In this document: positions 15,068 to 23,384 of the stretch, one piece after another
Layout: each line of letters starts with the position of its first letter
How positions within the stretch are numbered: position 1 is the stretch's first letter
Origin: an uncultured Bacilli bacterium
GTDB taxonomy: Bacteria > Bacillota_I > Bacilli_A > RF39 > UBA660
NCBI GenBank assembly: GCA_947624275.1
Contig: CANQJR010000007.1
Span: 1-33,838, forward strand
Direction: 5' to 3'
DNA length: 33,838 nt
Program-made: the position numbers and the translations under genes
The notes under the pieces: generated by a model
What the model was told of the DNA's origin: nothing
The model's database searches: none
What the model saw: the letters and a program-made list of their open reading frames with translations, nothing else

Positions 15068-15073
15068 TATAAT
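15068..15073 (+). promoter_or_regulatory. pnp -10 element
   Basis: TATAAT lies 19 nt before the pnp ATG and contains the track's start codon (15072), ruling that start out for this promoter. Confidence 0.55.
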
Positions 15074-15092
15074 GAGAATAGTGGAGGTATTT

Positions 15093-17222
15093 ATGGAAAA
15101 GAAAGTTTTTGAATTAGATTTTAGGGGAAGAAAATTAGTCGTTGAACATGGGGAGATGGCTAAACAAGCGCATGGTGCTGTTTTAGTTCGCTATGGTGAT
15201 ACAGTCATTTTGTCAACGGCTGTCGTTTCTAAAAATGCGAATATTTTGTCCGATTTTTTTCCTCTAATGGTTTTGTATCAAGAAAAATTGTATTCAGTTG
15301 GAAAAATACCTGGTGGATTCATCAAAAGAGAAGGTCGTCCAACGGAAGCTGCAACTTTAGCGGCACGTATGATTGATAGACCGATGCGACCTCTTTTTCC
15401 AGAAGGATTTAGAAATGAGGTTCAAATAGTTAACACCGTTTTATCAGTTGAACAAGATAATTCGCCAGAGATTACGGCCTTATTTGGATCTAGTCTAGCA
15501 ACTTGTATTAGTAAGATACCATTCGATGGGCCAATTGCTGGTGTCAAAGTTGGACGTGTCGATGGAAAGTTGGTCATCAATCCAACGGCTGAAGAAGCTG
15601 AAAAATCAGATATCGATCTAACGGTAGCGGGAACTAAATATGCGATTAACATGGTGGAATCAAGCGCCAAAGAAGTGTCTGAAAATGACATGTTGGAAGC
15701 ATTGATGTTTGGACATGAGGCCATTAAGGAGTTGGTTGCATTCCAAGAAAAAATTATTGCTGAAATTGGCGAAGAGAAGATGGAATATGACACTTTAGAA
15801 ATTCCTTCAGAATTGCGCGAAGAGATTTCGCAAACTTGTCGTGATGATCTCGATCATGCCATGCGCATCGAAGATAAAATTCTCAAGTATGAGACTATTG
15901 ATAAGATTAAAGAAGATGTCGTCAATTCATATGTTGAGAAAAATAGTGATTTAAAAGAAGCCGAATTAGAAGAGTTAGTGACCAAGGTTAAATTAGTACT
16001 AGAAGATTTGGAATATGAGATTTTTAGACGCATTGTCGTCAAAGAACATACGCGTGCTGATGGTAGAAAGATGACGGAGATAAGACCTATATCAACTGAC
16101 ATTGACGTCTTGCCAAGAGTTCATGGTTCAGCACTATTCACGCGTGGACAGACACAGAGTTTATCAATTACGACTCTTGGAGCACTAGGAGAGAGTCAGA
16201 TTCTTGACGGTTTGAGTCTCGAAGATGAAAAACGATTCATGCTCCATTACAATTTCCCACAATTCTCCGTTGGAGAGACGGGAAGATATGGTTCGCCAGG
16301 ACGTCGTGAAATAGGTCATGGAGCTTTGGGTGAAAAAGCCCTTGCTCAAGTAATTCCGAGTGAAGAAGAATTCCCATATACAATTCGTGTCGTGAGCGAA
16401 ATCTTGGAGAGTAATGGTAGTAGTAGCCAAGCCTCAATTTGTGCTGGATGCATGAGCTTGATGGCTGCTGGTGTTCCTATTAAAGCTCCTGTTGCGGGAA
16501 TTGCCATGGGATTGATAACTGATGGTGATGATTATACGATTCTTACAGATATTCAAGGTATGGAAGACCATTTGGGTGATATGGATTTCAAAGTGGCTGG
16601 TACTCGCAATGGTATTTGTGCTCTCCAAATGGATATTAAGATAAAGGGAATAACGGAAAAGATCTTAAAAGAGGCTTTGGCTCAAGCTAAAGATGCCCGC
16701 ATGGAAGTATTAGACGTCATGCAAAAACAAATCGCCGAACCTCGTAAAGAAGTTAGTAAATATGCTCCTAAGATGGAAACATTCATGATCAAACCAGAGA
16801 AGATCAAGGATGTCATCGGCCGCGGTGGAGAAATGATTACCAAAATCATCTGTGATGCCAGCAATGTGACGGCTGTCAACGATATGCGTGCTGTCAAAGT
16901 TGATATCGAAGATGATGGTAAAGTAGTAATTTATCACATGGATAGAGAAGTTATTGACAAGACGGCTCAGATGATTAAGGATATTGTCCGTGAAGTTGAA
17001 GCGGGCAAAGTGTATAATGCCAAAGTCATTTCAGTAGAAGATTTTGGATGCTTTGTCGAAGTGTGGCCTGGTTGTGAAGGATTAGTTCACATTTCGAAAC
17101 TTGCCAAAGAACGCGTTGAAAAAACGAGTGATGTCGTCAAAGTTGGCGATGAAATACTTGTCAAAGCCATCGGTACTGATAAGAAGGGACGTATTAATTT
17201 CTCTCGTAAAGACGCTATGTAA
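15093..17222 (+). CDS. pnp: Polyribonucleotide nucleotidyltransferase (PNPase)
   Basis: Phosphorolytic 3'-5' exoribonuclease, a homotrimer in mRNA decay. The 709 residues show the full order: first RNase PH domain ([20 protein letters not shown]), the helical linker, second RNase PH domain with the catalytic region ([20 protein letters not shown] and [20 protein letters not shown]), a KH domain ([14 protein letters not shown]) near 560-620 and a C-terminal S1 domain ([24 protein letters not shown]). The start is the ATG at 15093 with GTGGAGG 5 nt upstream. It has its own -10 element in addition to possible read-through from rpsO. Confidence 0.98.
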   Translation: MEKKVFELDFRGRKLVVEHGEMAKQAHGAVLVRYGDTVILSTAVVSKNANILSDFFPLMVLYQEKLYSVGKIPGGFIKREGRPTEAATLAARMIDRPMRPLFPEGFRNEVQIVNTVLSVEQDNSPEITALFGSSLATCISKIPFDGPIAGVKVGRVDGKLVINPTAEEAEKSDIDLTVAGTKYAINMVESSAKEVSENDMLEALMFGHEAIKELVAFQEKIIAEIGEEKMEYDTLEIPSELREEISQTCRDDLDHAMRIEDKILKYETIDKIKEDVVNSYVEKNSDLKEAELEELVTKVKLVLEDLEYEIFRRIVVKEHTRADGRKMTEIRPISTDIDVLPRVHGSALFTRGQTQSLSITTLGALGESQILDGLSLEDEKRFMLHYNFPQFSVGETGRYGSPGRREIGHGALGEKALAQVIPSEEEFPYTIRVVSEILESNGSSSQASICAGCMSLMAAGVPIKAPVAGIAMGLITDGDDYTILTDIQGMEDHLGDMDFKVAGTRNGICALQMDIKIKGITEKILKEALAQAKDARMEVLDVMQKQIAEPRKEVSKYAPKMETFMIKPEKIKDVIGRGGEMITKIICDASNVTAVNDMRAVKVDIEDDGKVVIYHMDREVIDKTAQMIKDIVREVEAGKVYNAKVISVEDFGCFVEVWPGCEGLVHISKLAKERVEKTSDVVKVGDEILVKAIGTDKKGRINFSRKDAM

Positions 17223-17247
17223 AATCAGAATTTTCTGATTTTTTTTT
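17222..17247 (+). terminator. Terminator after pnp
   Basis: An 8-bp stem (AAATCAGA/TCTGATTT, loop ATTT) then a T-run, overlapping the last base of the stop codon. Confidence 0.85.
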
Positions 17248-17350
17248 GAAAATAAAAGCCTATATTTAATCACAAATAAAACCTAAATGCAAGAAAAATT
17301 TTAAAAAATTTATGACTAATTTATCTTTTAAAAATTATCTGGTATTTTGC

Positions 17351-17378
17351 TTGATTTTTCCTTTCTAGATGTTATAAT
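17351..17378 (+). promoter_or_regulatory. lon promoter
   Basis: TTGATT, 16-nt spacer, TATAAT with a TGT extension. No CtsR heptad repeat or CIRCE element was found around it, so standard heat-shock repression is not evident. Confidence 0.68.
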
Positions 17379-17408
17379 AGAAAACATAATTTATTGAGGT
17401 GATGGACT

Positions 17409-19766
17409 ATGATTAAAACAAATTTACCAGTACTTTTGATTAGAAACATGGTCCTATTTCCCAATAGCGAAATAAGGATTGAACTCGATAATGACTTCGA
17501 CAAAAAAGTTATTTCTTTAGCTGAAGATTATTATGATAATCAAGTATTGATAGTCAATCCCAAAGACGTTTTAGAACAAAATCCCGATGTTACCGAATTG
17601 CCTAAAGTAGGAATAATTGGTAATGTCAAAATGAAGATTGATATGCCTAATTCGAAGACGCGAGTAGTGATATCAGGAATCAGTCGTGCTAAAGTTCATA
17701 CTTATACCAAAGATGATAATATTTATGATGCGGTCATCAGCACTGTCGATGATGATGGTTTAGAACTAAAAGAGGAATTGGCATATGTTCGAAGTTTAGT
17801 AAAGCATGTCGAAATGTACGTCAAAGAAGTTCCATACATGTCTAATACTGTTTTGTCCCAAGTATCAGGAATCAATGATATCAATCAATTGACAGATATA
17901 GTGGCGCTCTTTTTGCCAATCAGTTTTGAGAGAAAATTGGAATATATAGAAGAGTTTTCAGCTACTAAAAGAGTTAAGATGATTCTCGATGATATCAATC
18001 ATGACATGGAAGTTTTAAAATTGGAAAAAGAAATTGAATCAGGGGTCAACAAAGCACTAGAAGAATCGCAACGCGAATTCGTTTTGCGTGAAAAAATTCG
18101 TGTCATCAAAGAAGAGTTAGGTGACGTTCACGATAAAGATAGTGAAATTGATGAATTGAGGACTAAAGCCAATCAATTGGATTGTCCTCCCAAAGTTAAA
18201 AATCGTTTGAATAATGAGATAAATAAATATGAAGCTTGTAATCCGAATTCGCCAGAAATGGGTCTTTTGAGTACCTATATCGATTGGTTGTTATCTTTGC
18301 CTTGGAATAAATCGACGAAAGACGTATCAGATTTGAACCGTGTTAAAGAGTCACTTGACAAATCGCATTATGCTTTGGATAGTGTCAAGGATCGCATCAT
18401 CGAGTATCTTGCAGTTAAACAAAACAAGAATAGTTTGCGAAGTCCAATCATATGTTTAGTTGGGCCACCAGGAGTTGGAAAGACGACTCTTGCCCAAAGC
18501 ATTGCTAAGAGTTTAAACCGTAAATCGACTAAAATAAGTGTCGGTGGAGTCAATGATGAGGCAGAAATTGTTGGACATCGTCGCACTTATGTTGGCGCAG
18601 CTCCAGGTCTAATCATTCAAGGTATGAAAAAGGCTGGTACGAGTAATCCCGTCTTCATCATCGATGAAATTGACAAAATGACCAAAGACATCAAAGGAGA
18701 CCCTGCTTCAGCTCTATTGGAAGTTTTAGACAAAGAACAAAATAAACATTTTGTCGACCATTATATTGAAGAAGAATTCGATTTGAGCGATGTCATGTTC
18801 ATCGCGACAGCCAATTACATCGAACAAATTCCCAATGAACTTCGCGATCGTTTAGAGATTGTAGAATTATCCAGTTACACCGAATACGAAAAATTAGATA
18901 TCGCCAAAATTCATCTCATTCCTAATCTTTTGGAAGAACATGGTGTGAAGTTAGAACGCGTCCATTTTACCGATGAAGCCATTTTGGCCACTATTCGCAA
19001 TTATACTAAAGAGAGTGGTGTTCGTGAATTAGAGCGTTTGTTAGCTACTATCATTCGTAAAATCGTCAAAGATATCGTCGTCAATAAATCTAAGAAAAAA
19101 TATGAAATTACCGATGAGGATTTAAAGATTTATTTAGGAAACGAAAAATACTTTTATCACAACAGTGATAATATTGGTAGAATCGGTGTCGTTAATGGTT
19201 TGGCCTACACGCAGTTCGGTGGAGATATTCTTCCCATTGAAACGACGATGTACAAGGGTAAAGGTGAACTGTTGTTAACTGGTTCTTTGGGAGAAGTAAT
19301 GCAAGAATCAGCTAAAATAGCCTTCAGTTATATTAAAGCCAATGCTTCCACATTCGGCATTGATGATGAACTCTTAACTAAAAATAATATTCATATTCAT
19401 GTACCTGAAGGAGCCGTTCCTAAAGATGGTCCAAGCGCAGGAGTAAGTTTGACGACAGCTTTGATAAGTCTCTTTACCAATCTGGAAATTCCTTCTAATA
19501 TTGCCATGACTGGTGAGATAACTCTAAGAGGAAAAGTTTTAGCCATCGGAGGTTTAAAAGAAAAAGTAATAGGAGCTCATCGTGCCCTCATGAAAAAGAT
19601 TTTTCTTCCTCGTGAAAATGCTAAAGATTTGAATGAAATACCCCAAGAAATTAAAAAAAATATAGATTTTATCTTAGTTGATTGTTATACTGATATATAT
19701 AACCATTTAAAAAAAGGAGAAAACAATGATAGAGCAAAAGGAACGAGAAGAAAAAATACAAAATAG
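17409..19766 (+). CDS. lon: ATP-dependent protease Lon
   Basis: Cytosolic AAA+ serine protease for damaged and regulatory proteins. The 785 residues hold the N-terminal LON substrate domain (LPVLLIRNMVLFPNSE start), a coiled middle, the AAA+ module with Walker A (GPPGVGKTT, about 351-359) and Walker B (VFIIDEIDKM, about 415), and the protease domain with catalytic Ser in KDGPSAGVS (about 676) and Lys in GGLKEKVIGAH (about 719). The last about 10 residues (NDRAKGTRRKNTK) exceed most relatives and are encoded in the overlap with the next gene. Unlike Bacillus, no engB follows. Confidence 0.97.
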   Translation: MIKTNLPVLLIRNMVLFPNSEIRIELDNDFDKKVISLAEDYYDNQVLIVNPKDVLEQNPDVTELPKVGIIGNVKMKIDMPNSKTRVVISGISRAKVHTYTKDDNIYDAVISTVDDDGLELKEELAYVRSLVKHVEMYVKEVPYMSNTVLSQVSGINDINQLTDIVALFLPISFERKLEYIEEFSATKRVKMILDDINHDMEVLKLEKEIESGVNKALEESQREFVLREKIRVIKEELGDVHDKDSEIDELRTKANQLDCPPKVKNRLNNEINKYEACNPNSPEMGLLSTYIDWLLSLPWNKSTKDVSDLNRVKESLDKSHYALDSVKDRIIEYLAVKQNKNSLRSPIICLVGPPGVGKTTLAQSIAKSLNRKSTKISVGGVNDEAEIVGHRRTYVGAAPGLIIQGMKKAGTSNPVFIIDEIDKMTKDIKGDPASALLEVLDKEQNKHFVDHYIEEEFDLSDVMFIATANYIEQIPNELRDRLEIVELSSYTEYEKLDIAKIHLIPNLLEEHGVKLERVHFTDEAILATIRNYTKESGVRELERLLATIIRKIVKDIVVNKSKKKYEITDEDLKIYLGNEKYFYHNSDNIGRIGVVNGLAYTQFGGDILPIETTMYKGKGELLLTGSLGEVMQESAKIAFSYIKANASTFGIDDELLTKNNIHIHVPEGAVPKDGPSAGVSLTTALISLFTNLEIPSNIAMTGEITLRGKVLAIGGLKEKVIGAHRALMKKIFLPRENAKDLNEIPQEIKKNIDFILVDCYTDIYNHLKKGENNDRAKGTRRKNTK

Positions 19767-20409
19767 TTTATGGTCAAAAAAAATATTAGCTAGTTCATCA
19801 ACCAAAGAGTTGTTGAAACTGGCTGAAAATCCTGACGAATTTGACTATTTCATTTCGGGGGTAGCTAATCGATTAAATGTTTTTTACGTTTGTTATCTAT
19901 GGAAATATAATGATATATTGCGCGAAATGATGCGAAAAAATTATTATCGATGTGATATCGATTCTTCATTAGACTCAAAAGTTTCCAAAGTTTTGAGTTA
20001 TTTAGATGAATATGCTTCTAGAGATAGTACGTATCGCACTGATTTCAGTACCCAATATGAATATCTGGCTTCTAGGAGCATTGGTATACATAAATTGGAT
20101 GTCAGTTTGAATGAACTCGATGAACACATGTATGACATGTTCCAAAAAATTAAATGTGGCGACATCGATGATGTCAAGACAGATAAGTATTATTTAGCGA
20201 CAGTCAGTTATTTGTCTGTTTACCATCCAAGATATTTTAATGCTTGTTCAGCTGGACACAAAGTAAAAATGGCATTATTTGATATCGATCGCGAACAATT
20301 TGATGATTACAGTTCATATCGCCATTTTAAAAGCGTGGCTGATAAGGCTTTAGAAAATATTTCTAAAGCATATATTGATAAAAAACCAAAGGTTAAAAGT
20401 TTATCATAA
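19726..20409 (+). CDS. Unknown cytosolic protein overlapping the end of lon
   Basis: A 227-residue ORF beginning 41 nt inside lon in another frame, with a strong ribosome site in lon (AAAAAAAGGAG), so translationally coupled. It is mostly helical with no membrane segment; landmarks are LKLAENPDEFDYFISGVANRL, REMMRKNYYRCDID and YLSVYHPRYFNACSAGHKVK. No family recognised. Position between lon and uppP (24 nt before uppP) gives a likely three-gene operon, but no functional link is visible. Confidence 0.75.
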   Translation: MIEQKEREEKIQNSLWSKKILASSSTKELLKLAENPDEFDYFISGVANRLNVFYVCYLWKYNDILREMMRKNYYRCDIDSSLDSKVSKVLSYLDEYASRDSTYRTDFSTQYEYLASRSIGIHKLDVSLNELDEHMYDMFQKIKCGDIDDVKTDKYYLATVSYLSVYHPRYFNACSAGHKVKMALFDIDREQFDDYSSYRHFKSVADKALENISKAYIDKKPKVKSLS

Positions 20410-20433
20410 TGTAAAAGAATAAAGAGGCGTTTT

Positions 20434-21240
20434 ATGTTAGAAATTATTATTTTAGCTATTGTCCAAGGAATAGCAGAATTTTTACCAATCTCATCATCAG
20501 CTCATTTGATCATTTTTAGAGATGTTTTTGGAATTGGTAGTAGTTTGATCAATGAAGAGATTGCTATGAGTTTTGATATTGCTCTTCATTTTGGAACATT
20601 GTGTGCCATTGGCATCTACTTTTTCAAAGATTTTATCAAAATGATTGCATCAGGATTGACCAAAGGAGTCAAAGAAAGAGACGGTAAAATTTTTTGGTAT
20701 GTCGTAGTTGCAACTATTCCAGCAGCTATCGTCGGAGTGTTATTTGAAGATGTCTTTGAAAACTTTTTTCGTAAACAGTTCATTCTCATCGCTCTAGCTC
20801 TCATCTTTATGGGAATTTTAATATATTTAGTCGATAAAAAAATGCCAAGTAAGAAGAATTTGGATAAATTGACATTAAAAGATGCGATTTTGATTGGATG
20901 TAGTCAAGTCTTTGCTCTAATTCCCGGCTTTTCTAGAAGTGGTACAACCATTGCTGCTAGCCGTGCTTTAGGAATTGATAAAGAAGATTCGGCTAAATTT
21001 TCCTTTTATCTATCAGCTCCTGTCGTTTTGGGATCTGTTTGTCTTTTCATCTTAAAAGACGGTTTCGATTTGATCGTTGCCAATGCTAGTATTTTCATAA
21101 TTGGCGTTTTGATATCTTTTATCGCTGGATTGTTGTGCATTAACTTTTTGTTGAAATATTTGCGCAAAAACGATTTCAAAATATTTATGATCTATCGCAT
21201 AGTGATTGGTATAATTGTTATAATTTGGACATTGTTTTAA
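20434..21240 (+). CDS. uppP: Undecaprenyl-diphosphatase
   Basis: Recycles undecaprenyl pyrophosphate to the monophosphate carrier used by MraY and by the GT2 enzymes here; confers low-level bacitracin tolerance in many bacteria. The 268 residues are the usual length, with about eight membrane helices. Both signature motifs are present: VQGIAEFLPISSSAHL near the N-terminus and PGFSRSGTTIAASRALG near residue 165. Ribosome site AAAGAGG. Probably co-transcribed with lon and the gene between. Confidence 0.96.
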   Translation: MLEIIILAIVQGIAEFLPISSSAHLIIFRDVFGIGSSLINEEIAMSFDIALHFGTLCAIGIYFFKDFIKMIASGLTKGVKERDGKIFWYVVVATIPAAIVGVLFEDVFENFFRKQFILIALALIFMGILIYLVDKKMPSKKNLDKLTLKDAILIGCSQVFALIPGFSRSGTTIAASRALGIDKEDSAKFSFYLSAPVVLGSVCLFILKDGFDLIVANASIFIIGVLISFIAGLLCINFLLKYLRKNDFKIFMIYRIVIGIIVIIWTLF

Positions 21241-21241
21241 A

Positions 21242-21268
21242 AAAATAGGAATCATTTTCCTATTTTTA
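21242..21268. terminator. Bidirectional terminator between uppP and the DUF192 gene
   Basis: A 10-bp stem (AAAATAGGAA/TTCCTATTTT, loop TCATT) flanked by T- and A-runs; the minus-strand gene ends inside it. Confidence 0.87.
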
Positions 21269-21557
21269 ATTGATCATTTATATTTAAATCTTTAATAAAA
21301 TTGGCAGGGAATTCATAAGTATTATGAACTCCTTTTTTCGGTAATATTATTTTGTTTTTACCCAGATTCTTTTTCAGGTATAATATTTTGCCATTTCTAT
21401 CAGTCATGACGACATCTATGTTTTCTTTCATGAAAAAAGTATGAATGCAATTACAATTTTTAAAGAGTAAAGCATAATCAATATTTTTTTTAAACATGAA
21501 TCCCCAAAGGCGTTCTCTAAAACTTTTAGCTTCTTTAATAACGATATTATCAATCAT
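21252..21557 (-). CDS. DUF192 family protein
   Basis: A 101-residue soluble protein. Family landmarks: short N-terminal strand, KSFRERLWGFMFKKN, then CIHTFFMKENIDVVMTDRNGKIL, and the C-terminal strand-rich part (VHNTYEFPANFI). DUF192 proteins are small single-domain proteins without agreed function. The track start (21584) is set aside because TGCTATATT, an extended -10, begins next to it; the ATG at 21557 has GGTGAT upstream. Unlike many relatives there is no signal peptide. It is divergent from the pilin-like gene. Confidence 0.85.
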   Translation of the reverse strand: MIDNIVIKEAKSFRERLWGFMFKKNIDYALLFKNCNCIHTFFMKENIDVVMTDRNGKILYLKKNLGKNKIILPKKGVHNTYEFPANFIKDLNINDQLKIGK

Positions 21558-21572
21558 GATATCACCATGATA

Positions 21573-21601
21573 AATATAGCACATTTTGAGAAATTTCTAA
21601 A
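21573..21601 (-). promoter_or_regulatory. Promoter of the DUF192 gene
   Basis: Minus strand: TTTAGA, 17-nt spacer, TGCTATATT. The -35 overlaps one arm of the inverted repeat at 21598-21637. Confidence 0.55.
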
Positions 21602-21637
21602 CACATTCATATCAATTGTCTATGATAAATGTGTTTA
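21598..21637. repeat. 10-bp inverted repeat between divergent promoters
   Basis: TAAACACATT and AATGTGTTTA are perfect complements 20 nt apart. One arm covers the DUF192 -35; the other lies 9 nt before the pilin-gene -35, so a shared operator is possible. Confidence 0.6.
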
Positions 21638-21646
21638 CTATCTGTA

Positions 21647-21675
21647 TTGACAAAAAAAAACATTGAGTATAAAAT
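21647..21675 (+). promoter_or_regulatory. Promoter of the Flp-type pilin-like gene
   Basis: TTGACA, 17-nt spacer beginning with A8, TAAAAT. Confidence 0.75.
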
Positions 21676-21704
21676 TAAATTATCAAAAGGTAAGGTGATT
21701 TTGT

Positions 21705-21893
21705 GTGAAAAATGAAAAGGGACAAGCTTTAGTTGAATATATTTTAATTATTGCTCTAATGTCAGTTATTGTCATAACGGTTATTAATACTTTTGGTGGA
21801 TATATAAAAGATAGTATCACTAAGACCTCTTGCAACATTGCTGGACAAGATTATGTCGAAGGTGAAGAAGCTGGAGAAGGGTATTGTGAATGA
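21705..21893 (+). CDS. Flp/Fap-type pilin-like small protein
   Basis: A 62-residue protein from a GTG start, 6 nt after AAGGTGA. The N-terminus (NEKGQALVEYILIIALMSVIV) has the class IVb Flp form: a short charged leader, Gly before the cut, Glu at +5 followed by Tyr, then one hydrophobic helix. The tail holds two cysteines (SCNIAG and GYCE) and is acidic. Flp pilins are assembled by Tad machinery; no tad gene is in the window, so it may be a stand-alone membrane peptide or rely on genes elsewhere. It is monocistronic with a strong promoter and terminator and ends in TGA. Confidence 0.78.
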   Translation: MKNEKGQALVEYILIIALMSVIVITVINTFGGYIKDSITKTSCNIAGQDYVEGEEAGEGYCE

Positions 21894-21913
21894 TGCTTAA
21901 GGCATCTTTTTTT
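21892..21913 (+). terminator. Terminator after the pilin-like gene
   Basis: A 5-bp stem (GATGC/GCATC, loop TTAAG) and T7, overlapping the stop codon. Confidence 0.75.
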
Positions 21914-21941
21914 GACAAAAAATATGAATTGGTGACTTATA

Positions 21942-22925
21942 ATGATTGAAATAAATGGATTATTAGTTAAGATTTGTATGGAAATAGAGAAACTTTATTT
22001 ACATTTGATCGAATGTGAATATTTCAATGACGAAACGAGTAAAAAAAAGATTATTGCCAATATCAAATCTTTAGAAGAAATTGAGGATGACATCTATCGC
22101 AACATTGGTACGGATGAATGCTGCAAATTACTCGACAAAATTGATAATTATATTTTGCCTTATCGTGATGGACTTGAAAAATTCGGTAATGAGTCACTTT
22201 GGTTACAGAGAGTTATCTTTGGTCATCTATCACGCCTAGTCGCTTTAGAAAGAGAGGAATTAGAAGCGATTAATAACGTTTCTCGTGCCTATTTGAAATT
22301 GGGGGTTGAACTGCCTTTTGTGGGTAATGTCATGGTCAATCGTGAAGATATTTTGATGGCTGATTTACAGGATATATTTTTCTTTTTGTTACAGAATGCA
22401 GCAAGAGAGGAGAAGGATGATGTCTTCAAAAAATTATATATGAAATCGAAATATTTTAATTGTTTCTTAGATGGTGATCTCGAACGTCGACAGATCAAGT
22501 ATGACTTTAAAGAATTAGACGAAATTTATACTAATGGATATTTGAACGGATATTTCCTCGGTCTTCCTGTCCAAGATATAGGGGATGTCATCCAAGCAGA
22601 AGGTCGAGAATTATTATTACATTCACTCGTTGAGACTTATTCGATCACAGATGATTGTCAAAATGATAAAAATAAGCTCTTTGCATTAAAGGAGAACGTT
22701 CTGCGCATTAAAGCTCTTTCATTCCTAATGAATCAAAAAGATATGCAAACGTTGGGAAAGGCTTTGAGTGAGGCGATGAATGAACAGGCTTCCAAAGCAG
22801 ATTCAAACAATCATTTGCTTGCTCAGAGAAGTATCGAAGAGGCTTTTAAAAGAAAAGATCCAATTATTCAAAAGGTCAAAATAGTTAAAATGTTTAATCA
22901 AATTGATGGTAACTATAATAACTGA
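21942..22925 (+). CDS. Unknown helical cytosolic protein
   Basis: A 327-residue protein, predicted almost wholly helical and acidic, with no membrane segment or known motif. Landmarks: DIYRNIGTDECCKLLDKID, WLQRVIFGHLSRLVALERE, and a C-terminal LLAQRSIEEAFKRKD. The start is uncertain: ATG at 21942 has GGTGA 6 nt upstream but overlaps a TATAAT, and the next in-frame ATG is at 21978. It lies between the pilin-like gene and tRNA-Lys, each with its own signals, so nothing in the context hints at a role. Confidence 0.72.
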   Translation: MIEINGLLVKICMEIEKLYLHLIECEYFNDETSKKKIIANIKSLEEIEDDIYRNIGTDECCKLLDKIDNYILPYRDGLEKFGNESLWLQRVIFGHLSRLVALEREELEAINNVSRAYLKLGVELPFVGNVMVNREDILMADLQDIFFFLLQNAAREEKDDVFKKLYMKSKYFNCFLDGDLERRQIKYDFKELDEIYTNGYLNGYFLGLPVQDIGDVIQAEGRELLLHSLVETYSITDDCQNDKNKLFALKENVLRIKALSFLMNQKDMQTLGKALSEAMNEQASKADSNNHLLAQRSIEEAFKRKDPIIQKVKIVKMFNQIDGNYNN

Positions 22926-22936
22926 TGACAATTTAC

Positions 22937-22965
22937 TTGCAATTTTTATTGATATGAGTTATAAT
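22937..22965 (+). promoter_or_regulatory. tRNA-Lys promoter
   Basis: TTGCAA, 17-nt spacer, TATAAT, 19 nt before the tRNA. Confidence 0.75.
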
Positions 22966-22984
22966 TTATATTGTTAATTTGATT

Positions 22985-23060
22985 GTCTCCTTAGCTCAGT
23001 TGGTAGAGCAACTGACTCTTAATCAGTGGGTCTAGGGTTCGAATCCCTAAGGGGACACCA
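22985..23060 (+). tRNA. tRNA-Lys (anticodon CTT)
   Basis: 76 nt with encoded CCA. Acceptor GTCTCCT pairs with AGGGGAC (one G-U); D arm AGCTCAGTTGGTAGAGC; anticodon arm ACTGA-CTCTTAA-TCAGT gives CTT (codon AAG); T arm GGGTTCGAATCCC. Confidence 0.96.
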
Positions 23061-23072
23061 TATTTGATAATT

Positions 23073-23116
23073 AAAATTCCTAGCAATTATAAGAGTTTGC
23101 TAGGAATTTTTATTTT
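23073..23116 (+). terminator. Terminator after tRNA-Lys
   Basis: A 14-bp perfect stem (AAAATTCCTAGCAA/TTGCTAGGAATTTT) with a 10-nt loop and T-rich tail. Confidence 0.88.
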
Positions 23117-23144
23117 TAAATTTTTAGAATTTTATAAAGTATTA

Positions 23145-23315
23145 CTAGTCATCGTTAATACTAGATTTTTTTTCGATATACTCTTTTAAAGTGCTTTCGC
23201 TCACTAGATTACGATTAACAACTCTAAAAGCCTCGAGTTCCATTATTAATCATTGGATAGTCTTAAAATTAACCCCAAGAATACAACTTATTTCCTTTGT
23301 TGTGTAAAATTTCAT
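23145..23315 (-). pseudogene. Broken excisionase/HTH_17-type DNA-binding gene
   Basis: Missing from the ORF track because of an internal stop. Minus strand: MKFYTTKEISCILGVNFKTIQ, TGA, then LIMELEAFRVVNRNLVSES, ending KEYIEKKSSINDD. This is the single-domain winged HTH of excisionases (consensus TxxEIAxxLGVxxxTIxxWI, then FRVGNRYRVSESDLEEFI). The TGA (23250-23252) falls where the family has Trp, a TGG-to-TGA change. Neighbouring genes use TGA as stop and TGG for Trp, so this is a nonsense mutation rather than a code change. An AAAGG lies 10 nt before the ATG. Adjacent to tRNA-Lys, it may be the leftover of an integrated element. Confidence 0.7.
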
Positions 23316-23349
23316 ATACACACTGCCTTTAATTTATAGAGTTGTTAAT
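23214..23349. repeat. 13-bp inverted repeat around the broken HTH gene
   Basis: ATTAACAACTCTA (23214-23226) and TAGAGTTGTTAAT (23337-23349) are exact complements, one inside and one upstream of the minus-strand pseudogene. It could be a binding-site pair of the lost regulator or a decayed element end. Confidence 0.5.
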
Positions 23350-23384
23350 TAACCATCAATTTTTTCAATATATACTATATATTT

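Noticed and set aside
17223-17408. Heat-shock operator (CtsR or CIRCE) before lon
   Set aside because: No GGTCAAA heptad repeat and no TTAGCACTC-N9-GAGTGCTAA element is present.
23250-23252. TGA read as tryptophan (genetic code 4)
   Set aside because: Several intact genes end at TGA (the YitT gene, the Flp-like gene, the gene at 21942, the MBL-like gene) and Trp is regularly TGG.
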